DNA of 64,000 nt. Origin: Scilla litardierei (Eukaryota; Streptophyta; Magnoliopsida; Asparagales; Asparagaceae). The stretch lies in assembly GCA_030789695.1 (NCBI GenBank), contig CM061134.1, forward strand, positions 63,911,370 to 63,975,369, written 5' to 3'. Positions 43,246 through 54,420 of this stretch are shown here, piece by piece (the stretch's first letter is position 1; each line of letters opens with the position of its first letter). Under the pieces are notes generated by a model. It was given only the letters and a program-made list of their open reading frames with translations, made no database searches and was not told where the DNA came from. The position numbers and the translations under genes were made by a program.

Positions 43246-44974
43246 TGCTAATCTACTGCACAAGTACTAGAGGGGGGGTGAATAGTACTTTAAAATAATT
43301 AAGAGGCTAATTTGTAATTACCTTGCAAACTCTACCAATTAATGCGGAAATGCGGAATAGTAAATAATCGACAACAAATAAACAATCGCAAACAAACGAT
43401 ATTACTGGGTTCGGATCCACCCAAGTCTCCCCGACTTGTTCCCGGTGATCCTACGTCCCAACCACCCCGATCACTTCCAGATACTTGAGTTAGAAACCCT
43501 AACTCAAGATTTCCACTATGAAATACTTGTGAAAAACCTTCACAAGTCAAATCATACACAAATGAAACTTGTGACTCCCACAACCCGGGATCACAAACAC
43601 ACTCTCACAACCGAGAGTGAATCACTTACAATAGCAATGTAAAATGAAATGAAAGATCTTACCACAAAATACCTATGCCTTGAGTAAACTTACGATTTAG
43701 GGCAAAACGGATTTTGGGGAAGATGAAGAGGCACCAAACCCTAGCTCCAAGATGTAGACCAGCTATGGAGAGCTATGAGGTTGATGGTGACCTAGGATCA
43801 AGCACTTGGCTTGGAAGGCTCACAATCAATGTATCTCTCTTTTGAAATAAGAGTGAGGAGAGATTCAAGATTGGAATGAAAGAGCTTTGAATGAGAGGGA
43901 ATGATTTCTCTTTGATCTCTAAACTTGTCTTAATATCAGCCTTGAGTGCAATGAATGCAGCTCATCAAGTATATATAGGTTAAAGGAGAGAGAGAAAGAA
44001 AAACGTTTCAATTAAAGCTCCAACGGCTCTATTCTGAACCAAACTAGTCGGTCAAAGAACAACCATCGACCGACTAGTTCATCAACTAGTCGGTCGGTCA
44101 ATCAACATGAACCGACTAACTGGTGAACATGGAATAGGTCGAAGTTCAGACTTAAGGAACTAGTCGGTCAAAGCACACTTGCCGACCGACTAGTTTCACA
44201 ACTAGTCGGTCGGTGAGTTAACTTAGACCGACTAAGAGATAAAACAAATAGTCTGAGTACAAATTGATTTAGTCGGTCCAAGAATAAATGTTGACCGACT
44301 AATTCATCAACTAGTCGGTCGACAAACGTTCTTTGACCGACTAACGATAAACAGTAACTAGGCATGTACAGTAGAAGCTCAACTAGTCGGTCAAAGAAGC
44401 ATCACTGACCGACTAGTTCACAAACTAGTCGGTCGGTGAGTCAACGTAGACCGACTAACTGTAAACAGTAAAGAGCTGTGATTTGAGAAGGCAAACTAGT
44501 CGGTCCAAGAAGGATTGCCGACCGACTAGATCACCATCTAGTCGGTTGGTTCTTCTTCTTGAACCAACTAACATGCATAAGAAGTCGCGAATCGAAGCGC
44601 GATGCTTCGGGAAAGTTAGTATGGACTTCTTACAAGTTCCTAGCTCTAAGATAGGAGCGATATGAAGATTAAAACGTAAGACCTACTCAAGGCTTAACAT
44701 TCTACGGAACGAAAGTAAAAGACTATAAATAAAACTTGACGAACCGTCTTCGAAAGCTTCGATCCGAATCTTCATGACTTCTAAAATGGTCCAAAAGCTT
44801 CAACGAAGCTTTAGGCATACAATCACGTGCTTTGAGAAGTCTCGAGACGTCGCATTTGATATTCATAGAAGTTTGGCGACGATCTCCATAACTGCGCTCA
44901 CAAATTGTTAGTTCACGATATATTTATGTTTGTTCATCATCCAAAACCAAATCCGGGGAGTCCAATATCCAACA
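43246..44974 (-). mobile_element. 3' LTR of a second minus-strand SIRE-type element (family 1), copy B
   Basis: About 1.73 kb, ending ATATCCAACA. The opening TGCTAATCTACTGC looks like the family opening with a small deletion. The hairpin words are well preserved (e.g. 44063-44090 and similar units to ~44540). Confidence 0.8.
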
Positions 44975-45390
44975 TTCTCCCCCTTTTTGGTGATGACAAA
45001 CCAACATAAATGATAATAAAAAATAATGATTCAAATGTAATTTACTTACTCCCTCTGCATTGATGACACGTTAATTCCAAAATGAATAATAATAATACGC
45101 ATCAAGCAGACGAGTAAAATATAAAAATGAGAATCGAATATTGAAATTTAGGAATTGAAATTCCATTTATATATCTTAACTCCCCCTGAATCTAACATAT
45201 CAAATTAGATTCTTGGAAAAATGCTTAAATTATCATTTAGCACATGTCATTATTATATCTCTCCCCCTTTGGCATTAACAAAAAGAGTGGGAGGAGATCA
45301 ACGACAACAACAATGGCTTCAAATAAAAGCACGGGAGTCGTAGAATACGACCACGGTCCAAATGACACCAAAGAAAAATACGAATGAAAT
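44975..45390 (-). mobile_element. 3' internal stub of SIRE copy B
   Basis: Begins TTCTCCCCCTTTTTGGTGA and has further complemented purine motifs near 45049, 45181 and 45262. Homologous to 60,600-61,000 of the intact element, then lost. Confidence 0.75.
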
Positions 45391-46456
45391 CAAGGCGTGT
45401 CAATGAGACCGCGCATCGGGCTGCAGTGGTGCGGCAGGGCCTTGGTGCGAGGGGTTTGGTCGGTCGGTGCGGGCGACAAAGCATTGCAACGTTTGCAACG
45501 TTGCAACGAAGCAGCGAGTGCGCGGTGCGGGCGGGCGCCTCGGTCAAGCACGGGCGATGCGGAGCGACAGCTGCGGGCGACGGTGCGGGGTCGATGCGGA
45601 GCGGGGTGCGGGCCAAGCTCTCGGTCTGACCGAGAGCTTTTCTCGGTCGAAGCGGGGGACGAAGCGGCTGCAGCAGCGGGGTGCAGGTGGAGCTTGGTGC
45701 GGGCTTGGCTATCGGTCAGAGCGGGCGAACGGAGGCCGTTTCTTCGGTCGGAGCGGCAGCTGTTCGTCGCAACGTTGCGACGATTCGTCGCAACGTCCAA
45801 TTTGGGTTTTGGAAGAGGCTAGGGCTAATTTCTTGCGAAAATGGGTCTTCCTAGGGGTTGTTTATATAGTGTAGATGGGTTGACTTGGTCTAGGGCTAAA
45901 TCTAATAGGATTAGAAGTTTAAAATAATTTAAAATTTGAAATTCAACTTCTCCAACTCACCCAAGGATTTGACTTGGTCCAAATGAGCTGGAAATTGGCT
46001 CAAAAATTCTTTAATACGTTTAAAACTCAAATAAATTTTATTTGGCCGAAAATAATTTAAAAATAAATTATTAAAAATATTATAAAACTTGTTAAAAATA
46101 TAAAAGAGGTCAAATGAACTCCAAAAATTATAAAATAAATATCGGGGTGGTCGTGGTGACGAAAGTGAGCTAACTAAGAAGACTGATCTCAATTTCAACA
46201 TCGGACAACGAAACTAAAAATAGAAACGTCTCCCGTCAAGAGTGAGAATCGCCACGTCTCATCGAGTACGATTAAATTGTGGGGAAACGACTCGAGAAAC
46301 GTCGTTCCAAATTAGTGCCACTATTTAATACTCTCAGAGACGTTCACAACGGCATATCACACTAAAGTGTTCACAAACAAACAAAGTCTAAAACAAACAC
46401 GTGCACGGTCAAAAGCACGTGCACGAACAACGTACAACGAAAAGTGGTCGTTACAA
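45391..46456 (-). mobile_element. Ty3/gypsy LTR fragment
   Basis: GC-rich segment followed by AT-rich DNA ending GGTCGTTACA, the same terminal type as the LTR ending at 41093. On the minus strand it opens TGTAACGACCAC. The other end is missing. Apparent long open frames in the GC-rich part occur on both strands and look like composition artefacts. Confidence 0.55.
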
Positions 46457-49311
46457 TAATGATTCACATGTTTTATTTTCCTGTATTAGACATAAAAATA
46501 TTTATATTTTAAGTAGGCCTAAATCATTTGAACATTTCTAGTTACTCATTCTAATGAACAATTATTATGGCATCGCTGTTTTGGGCATGTTCATTTTAAG
46601 CATTTATATAAATTAGCTAAGCATGATTTAATCAAATGTTTTCCGAAAATATCATTTAATAAGAAAAGCTTTTGTGATTCATGTCAATGAGGTAAACATC
46701 ATAAATCTTCATTTAAACTTAAAGATGACAAAAATTCTAAGAGGCCCCTAGAATTACTTCATTTAGATTTATTTGGGCATATTAGAGTAACACCTTTAGG
46801 AAATACTCATTATGGATTAGTCATTATATATGACTTTTCTAGATTTACACGGGTATCATTTTTAACTAATAAAAATGAAGCCTGTGATGAGTTTAGCAAA
46901 TTTGCAAAGAAACTCAAAATCTCTTTAGAACCACCATTATCACTATCCGTAGTGATCATGGAGGGGAATTTGAGAATGAACTTTTCTCTAAGTTTTGCGA
47001 TGACAATGAGATTACTCACAACTTTTCTTTTTCTTGTGCACCACCACAAAATGGTGTTGTTGAGAGAAAGAATAGGACTCTTATCGAGAGTGCATGCACC
47101 ATGATACATGATAGTCATCTGGGACTTCAATTTTGGGCGGAGGCGATGCACACGATATGTTATGTGCTTAATAGGATCCTAGTGAGGCCCCGATGAACAA
47201 AACTTGTTTTAAACTTTTTGATGATAAAAAGCCTCAATTAAGTATTTTCGAGTTTTCGGTTCAAAATGTTTTATAAAGAACACGTTTGGTAATTTAAACA
47301 AATTTGAGCCAAGATCCGATGAAGGAATTTTTGTTGGATATTCAACACGTAACAAAGCCTACCGATATACAACAAAACCTCTTCAACGATCGATGAATCA
47401 CTACATGTTACATTTCATGAAGATTTTGATGTTCCTCATGTTGTTGTTGATAGTATAGATGTTTTATATGATTCAATTAGTAATGTTAAAATTAATGAGT
47501 TCTCTTATTACACCTTTGTCCCTACCATTGAGCCAAAGAACATCCAAGAACCGTGTGAAGATAGCTCGTGGATCGTTACAATGGAAGAGTAGCTCATGCA
47601 ATTTGAAAGGAATGAAGTTTGGGAGCTCATCCCTCTTCCAAGTGATCACCAAGTCAATGGGACCAAATAGATATTTAAGAACAAGACGAATGAGAACAAG
47701 GTCATCACAAGGAACAAAGTAAGGTTAGTAGCTCAAGGGTACCGGTAAGAGGAATGTATTGATTTCGAAGAATCCTTTGTTCCTGTAGCTAGATGAGAAG
47801 CTATTAGGTTCTTTTGCATCTCATATGAATTTTAAATTATTTCAAATGAATGTTAAAAGTATATTTTTAAATGGCATAGTTAATGAAGAAGTTTCTGTTT
47901 CTCAACCACCCGGTTTTATACATGAAACATTTCATAATCATGTTTTCAAACTTAAGAAAGCGTTATTTGGGTTGAGACAAGCTCCTAGAGCTTGGCATGA
48001 TCGACTCAAAACCTTTCTTTTGCATCTAAGTTTTAAAATAGGTGTAGTCGACTCTACTCTTTTCATTAAAGATTATGAAAATGACATCCTCCTTATTCAA
48101 GTTTATGTAGATGGTATTATCTTTGATTCTACTAACTTTGACCTTTGCCAAGAATTTTCTAAATCTATGAAGGAGGAATTTGTGATGAGCGACATGGGTG
48201 TGCTCAACTACTTTCTAGGTCTTCAAATTCGGTAAATGAAGGATGGTATCTTCATACACTGAACCAAGTACACCGATGAGCTTATCAAGTGATTCAGGAT
48301 GGAATCGTCTTCAAGCAAAAGGACTCCCATGAGTACGACCACTCATCTTCACAAAGATGAAAACGGAAAAGATGTAGACATTGGTTATATCGAGGTATGA
48401 TGGGTAGTATACTTTAATTAACTGCAAGTAGGCCCGATATCATGTTTTCAGTATGTCTTTGTGCTAGATATCAAGTTAGACCTAAGGAATCACACTTGAT
48501 TGTGGTTAAACAAATTTTTTGTTACCTCAATCAAACACTAGATTATGGGTTACTTTACCTTAAATCTAGCACATATGAGCTAGTCTCATATAATGATGCT
48601 GATTTTGCTAGATGCAAATCCGACGGGAAAAGTACTAGTGGCACTTGCAATTTTCTAGGAAATTCGCTTGTCGCTTGGTTTTCCAAGAAGCAAAACTCTG
48701 TATCATTGTCCACAATCAAAGCGGAATATATATTACAGTGGGTCTTGCATGTACACAATTCCTTTGGATGAGACACACTCTCAAAAACTATGGTGTCAAT
48801 TGTGATACTTGGTGCTATTTGTCTATCTAAAAATCTGGTACATCACTCTCGTACAAAACACATAGATGTGAGACACCATTTCATTATTGATCATGTAGCT
48901 AAGAAGGACATCATCTTAGAGTATATTGAAACCCAAAAACAAATCACCGACATCTTCACTAAAACTCCAAAAGACGACTCATTTGTGAGGTTGCATGGAG
49001 AATTAGGGATTATGAGTGAATCTGAAATATATGAGCTTGTGTTCATATTTTTTATCGTGTTTTGAGCTCATTTGATCATTTTCATATCTCGTTTGAATAT
49101 GTCTATGTTTTTCATTAGTTTTCTATAAAATTTATTGGAGATTTTTAATGATTTGATGATTAAATTAATATGCTTGATATGTGTATTAGTCTATAATCTT
49201 ATGATGGTTATTTTACATTATTAGAGTGATTAGAGTATATGTCTAAGGGCGAGAATTCTCAAATCCTTAATTCTAACTCATTTCTGGATTTCAGAACCAG
49301 GACAGTCGACT
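46457..49311 (+). pseudogene. Decayed SIRE-type Copia pol
   Basis: Starts within pol, next to the integrase zinc region, and runs through integrase (DHGGEFENELFSKFC, PPQNGVVERKNRTL), RT ([10 protein letters not shown] replaced by [17 protein letters not shown] in place of YVDD) and RNase H to the natural end near 49065 (DIFTKTPKDDSFVRL). Many stops and frame changes break it, and the third Asp position of the RT box is Gly. The tail (49066-49311) ends in CAGTCGACT, the palindrome word of family 2, where the next LTR begins. Confidence 0.88.
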
Positions 49312-50346
49312 TGTTGAGTATTGGACTTCTTCCTACTTGGTTTTGATGATGAGAAAACTTAATTACTTGTGACTAATCCCCTACTTGCAGTTAATCCATT
49401 GCCTAGGCCTACATGAAGATCAATTAGCAATGGATATCACTCAAGGATCAATCATATCTCGTAAAGTCGATTAGATGATCGAAGATGAAGATAAAAGCTT
49501 TCAAGAAGACTTCAAGACCATTCAATAGAAAGAAGAGAGGCAAAAACAAATGTAATCTTTTTATTCTTTTCTTCTTTCTTATAAGTATGTAGCTTAGAAG
49601 TAGAATTATGTTGGAGCATACACACACATCTTCCATTCTATCCTAAGAAAGCATTAGAACTTATTTCCTATGCCTCCAATTATTAATTCTTAAGCATGTG
49701 CATTTTGGAGTTTTAACAGGCGACTACTGACACATCATGTGGAACTGGATTCAGTACAATATAAATTGGCTTGATCCATCCTCTACCACCTTCTCATCGG
49801 TAGGCCTGCTAGAGGAGTCCCTTTCTGCAGGCTAACAGCCCAGTGAACCGGGCGGGGCACTCGACGAAAGGGAGGTACACTGAGCAGCTACCTCTCGCCT
49901 ATATCACTCGGCACTTTTAAGGGCGAGCCTTCGCTCTTTGGATCGTCTTCTGCCCAATGCAGTACCCCCCATTTACAGGCGCCTGAGATTTGTTCTCCAG
50001 TCGTCTGTTATGCACATACTTTTTTACTTGTTCTTTTGGGCTTTCTGCTATAACTTTCATCAGGTGACTGATGTACAATGTACATGCGCCTATCCAGTTA
50101 CAGGCATCTATGTCTTGTTAGTCAGTCGCATGTCTCTCCTTGCACAAAATTCCCAAGGTTTGAAACTTTTGCACTTGCGTCTGCAGGCGATGTAAGAAGT
50201 ATTTACATGCGCTTGCCTATGGCACAGTCGCATGTAAATGCTTCTACAGTCGTCTGTCCCAACTTGTCAAACTTCCCAAGTTTTGATAACTTTTGTACTT
50301 GCGCCTGCAGGTGATGTAAAAAGGATTTACAGGCGCATGTCCATGT
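49312..50346 (+). mobile_element. 5' LTR of a family-2 SIRE element, left part
   Basis: Opens TGTTGAGTATTGGACTTCT. Continues after the inserted SIRE element at 62754-63761, where a primer site and gag follow. Interrupted internally by an unrelated ~240-bp segment (49730-49970). Confidence 0.85.
49730..49970. other. Foreign ~240-bp segment, possibly mitochondrial DNA
   Basis: Compared with the relative at 27829-29308, this stretch has no counterpart: LTR text stops after 'aacaggcgactactga' and resumes at 'atttacaggcgcctg'. The segment is GC-rich (e.g. GTGAACCGGGCGGGGCACTC), lacks the LTR word pattern, and in style resembles plant mitochondrial intergenic DNA. The insert is visible; its source is a guess. 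Confidence 0.4.
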
Positions 50347-50770
50347 TGTTGAATATTGGACTCCCCGGATTTGGTTTTGATGATGAGCAAACATAAATAA
50401 TCCATGAACTAACAATTTGTGAGCGCAGTTTTGGAGATCGTCGCCAATTTCACGAGAACATTCAAAGCGACATCTCAACACTTCCCAAAGCTCGTATTCA
50501 TGCCTAAAGCTTCGTTGAAGCTCATGCGACGTTTTGGAAGTTATGAAGATTCAATCGAAGCTCTCGAAGACCGTTTATTAAGGTTTTATTTATAGTCTTT
50601 TAGCTTCGATATATAGAATGTTAAGCCTTGAGTATATCTTACGTTTCTATCTTCATTTCGCTCATTTCGTAGCTCTAGGATCCTTGCACAAGTTCATTCT
50701 AACTTCCTCGAAGCATCGCGCTTCGATTCGGACTTTATTGTGCATGTTAGTTGGTACAAGAACAAGTACT

Positions 50771-51261
50771 GACCGACTAGATGGTGATCTAGTCGGTCGG
50801 CAACTCTTCTTGGACCGACTAGTTTGATTCCTTAATTTCTTGGACTTTACTGTTTACAGTTAGTCGGTCTACGTTGACTCACCGACCGACTAGTTTGTGA
50901 ACTAGTCGGTCAGTGATGCTTCTTTGACCGACTAGTTGTGACTTACTGTTCATGCTAAATTTCTCCTAAGCTACTGTTTATCGTTAGTCGGTCTAAGAAC
51001 GTTTGGTGACCGACTAGTTGACAATCTAGTCGGTCAACTTTTGTTCTTGGACCGACTAAGTCAACTTGTGTTCAGACTATTTCATTTTGACTCTTAGTCG
51101 GTCTACGTTCACTGACTGACCGACTAGTTGTGAAACTAGTCGGTCAGAAAGTCTTCTTGGACCGACTAGATTTCTAGGTCTGAAATTCTATCTCTTCTCA
51201 GATCTACACTTAGTCGGTCCATGCTGTTTGACTGACCGACTAGTTGATGAACTAGTCGGTC
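50771..51261 (+). repeat. Five-unit hairpin array in LTR U3
   Basis: Five 28-base hairpins begin at 50771, 50884, 51008, 51118 and 51234. Each is GACCGACTAG(A/T)T, a 4-base loop, then (A/T)TCTAGTCGGTC or AACTAGTCGGTC. Spacing is 110-124 bases. Outer AGTCGGTC / GACCGACT pairs flank most units, forming nested stems. The same array recurs in the 3' LTR (61427-61917). Confidence 0.93.
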
Positions 51262-51339
51262 AGTGATTGTTCTTTGACCGACTAATTCTCACAGATTTCT
51301 ATCCGTTGGAGAATGACCTAACTTGTTTTTATGGGACCC

Positions 51340-51347
51340 TATAAATA
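51340..51347 (+). promoter_or_regulatory. LTR TATA box
   Basis: TATAAATA after the hairpin array, repeated in the 3' LTR at 61996-62003. Likely start of element transcription ~30 bases downstream. Confidence 0.65.
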
Positions 51348-52100
51348 CGAACCTAGGTCATTTCTATCTAGGTTAGAGCTTCCATTCAGAGATTCATTGA
51401 GATCAATAGAGATAGCCATTCTCACTCAAATCTAAAGCTCTCTTCCTCACAAGAAACCCATTCTCTCTCATTTCTAGATCTAGAATCCATCTAGAGAGAA
51501 GGTTGTTCTTGGTGAGCTCTTCAAGCTATTGCTTGATCCAAGTCTCCAAATCATCCCTAGGCACCGATTGCTGGTCATTTCCTTGGTGCTAGGTCTTGGT
51601 GACTTCATCTTCCTCAAATCCTTCATTTCACCATTTGGGTAAGAAAAACTCAAGGTATAGGATTTTGTGGTAAGATTGTTTATTTCATATTAAACTCTTT
51701 AATATTGCTTTGTGATTCTCTCGGTTGTGAGAGAAGGTTGTGATCCCGGGTTGTGGGATTCACGTTTGCTATTGCATGTATGATTTGATCTTGTGAAGGT
51801 TTTTCACAAGATATTCATAGTGGAAATCTTGAGTTAGGGTTTCTAACTCAAGTATCCGGAGGGGATCCGGGTGGTTGGGACGTAGGATCACCGGGAACAA
51901 GTCGGGGAGACTTGGGTGGATCCGAACCCATTAACATCGTTTGTTAGCATTGTTAATTTTGTGTTGTCATTCAATTTAAGCTTCCGCAAATTGATTTGGT
52001 AGTTGTTTGCAATTTAATTTGGAATTATACTCCTTATTATTTTAAAGTACTATTCACCCCCCCTATAGTACTTGTGCAGTAGCTGGTAGGGCATTACATT

Positions 52101-52113
52101 TGGTATCAGAGCC
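52101..52113 (+). other. Primer binding site of the young SIRE element
   Basis: TGGTATCAGAGCC two bases after the 5' LTR, complementary to initiator tRNA-Met. Confidence 0.93.
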
Positions 52114-52125
52114 AGATACTCAGCT

Positions 52126-54366
52126 ATGTCTACCAACGACAACAAGACCGTGCCTCCACCTTCCAACTATGACACCTTCAGGAACCGTGAAGGAGCATCT
52201 TCGGTGATGGAAGGACATTCCTCTACGAGGCCTCCATTCTTCAACGGTACCAACTATGGGTATTGGAAATGCCGGATGGAAACCTTCCTCCGGAGTGCAT
52301 CCTTATGGAGGACTACAATGAAGGAATACATCGAACCCAAAGAAGAAGACTTTGAGAAATGGACTACCGCGGAGGTCGCCGCGGAGGTAAGCAATGCCAA
52401 GGCAATGAACGCCTTGCAATGCGCATTGGAGCCCGAGGATTTCAATAAGATATGCACATGTAAGAGTGCATATCAAATTTGGAACTCCCTCCTCATTCTT
52501 CATGAAGGGACGAGTAGGGTAAGAGACTCTAAACTCGTAGTCGTAAACAAAGATTACGAAATGTTTCATATGCAACAGGGCGAGAAGATGAAAGAATATT
52601 TCGCTCGCTTCGTTGACATAATAAACGAGTTAGAGGCCCTCGGCAAGTCCTACACTCAAAAGGAGAAGTGCTCAAAGCTTATTGAAGGACTTCCCTCCTC
52701 TTGGGAAAAACGTACCTTCGCCATCGAGGAAGGTAATGACATGAACAAATATACCGTAGTTCAACTAATGGGTACTTTGATGTCATACGAGGTACGCAAA
52801 GATAGCAAGGTGAAGTTACAAGAAAAGATGAAGTCATATTTGAACCTAGATGCGCCTAAGAAAAAGGCGATTGCATTCAAGGCGGCTTCATCCACCTCTA
52901 CCGATGAAGAGGACTCGGAAGAAGAAATGGACATGGAATCCATTGCACTCATGGCAAAGAAGTTCAATCGCTTCTTCCGAAAGGGTAACTTCAAACAAAA
53001 ATCTAAGTTTACTTCTACTAACGCCTCTCCACCTTTGTGCTTTAAATGCAATAAGCCGGGACACATCAAAGCGGATTGTCCTCAAAACAAGCAAAAAGAG
53101 AAGTGGAAGGCGCCGAAGTTCGACAAGTCAAAGAAGTACAAAAAGGGGTACAAGAAGGGACTTGTCAGAGCATCATTCACCGACTCCGAGGATTCCTCAA
53201 GCGGAGAGTCGGATGATGAGAAAGTGGAGCAAGCGCACATGTGCTTCATGGCAAGAGAGGAGCATGATCAAGGATCTTCCTCCTCCGATGATAGCGACGA
53301 CAAAGGCGATGAGGTAACAATGGATGATCTTAGGGATGCTAACTCTCATTTATAGTCTAAATACACAAAATTAGTAAATCGATATACTAAAGTAAAAGAT
53401 GACCTAGCTAGCATTCAAACCTCGCCTAAGACTATCATCACCAACAACGACACCGTTGTTGAAGAGTTAAGAAATGAGATTGTTAATCTCAAATCTAAAC
53501 TTGAACATGTTAGCATTGATGATCCGGAAGAACATATGATAGCGGATTTAACTTCTCAAAACTCGACTTTGAGTATTGAGAACGAGAATCTTAAATCTCG
53601 TGTTTATGTGCTCACATCGCAAGTATCCACATTAGATACTTCTATGCGTTCTCTCAAAGAGAAATATGAGAACACATTAGGCCGAATCAATAGATTCAAT
53701 AAGGGTAAGGACCATTTGGATAAAATCCTAAGTGACTTACTTCCGGCCAATCACCACATTGGTTTGGGGTATACGATGGGATGTCCATCCAAAGCGGCCA
53801 CTACTTTTGTTAGGCCAACTTCCGGTGACTCTACGAGTGGTAGTAAACACTCTATTGGTAGTTCATCTACCAATGGTGCTTCCACCTCGTCCACACCCTC
53901 TTTTGGAAAGAAACCCACTTTGGGTGGACCTCCAAAGAAGGGGCATGCTTATATGTACACAAATACCATGCCACGTAGGAACACACATCCTACTCCACCA
54001 TCTCACACATATGATGATTTCTATGCTACACGTTCACGGGCACGTGCACACCATGTGAGACACCCTCACGCACGTGTTTCCACACATGCATATGTTCACC
54101 CACCTCATCGTATGAATAATTCTCGTCATGCACCATTCCATCATGTCCCGTATGCCTATCCACAACATGCATCACGTAGAAATCAACGTTGCATGCATGC
54201 ACCCAATAGGATGATGGCTCCCAAAATTTTCACTATTTGGAGCCCAAAGGACACAAGCATGGATGAAAAACAAGAATATATGAATGCTTATTTTTCGGAT
54301 GTTGTGCATAGTAGAGATTATGTGGGGAAGTCAAAGTCCAATTGGACTTGGCTTCCAAAGGTCTAA
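52126..54366 (+). pseudogene. SIRE Gag, one in-frame stop
   Basis: The capsid-type protein packages element RNA. The start MSTNDNKTVPPPSNYD lies 12 bases after the primer site. The N-terminal motif FFNGTNYGYWKCRMETFLRS is followed by a UBN2-type gag region (to ~residue 220), the zinc knuckle CFKCNKPGHIKADC (residues 305-318), Lys- and Ser/Asp-rich segments, a coiled-coil-like stretch and a His-rich tail. A TAG at 53353-53355 interrupts residue 410, and the same frame resumes and runs to the TAA at 54364. The stop is one base from CAG, so a recent nonsense change is likely; readthrough is the alternative. Confidence 0.92.
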
Positions 54367-54420
54367 CTTTTGAGGACCCAATGACCTTGGGTACCATGAT
54401 ATGAAAGTTTCTATCTTTAG

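Larger units (their letters stand above)
50347..52098 (+). repeat. 5' LTR of the young SIRE element
   Basis: 1752 bp. TATA-like TATAAATA at 51340-51347 follows the hairpin array, placing U3 to about 51370. A conserved block near 51890-51930 (GGGAACAAGTCGGGGAGACT) is shared with all SIRE LTRs here. Confidence 0.95.

Noticed and set aside
45384..45874. Long Arg/Ala-rich frames on both strands
   Set aside because: GC-rich part of a Ty3 LTR. Frames on both strands point to composition, not coding.
50618..50827. Frame MLSLEYILRFYLHFAH..., repeated at 61274-61483
   Set aside because: Lies in both LTRs of the SIRE element and runs into the hairpin array.
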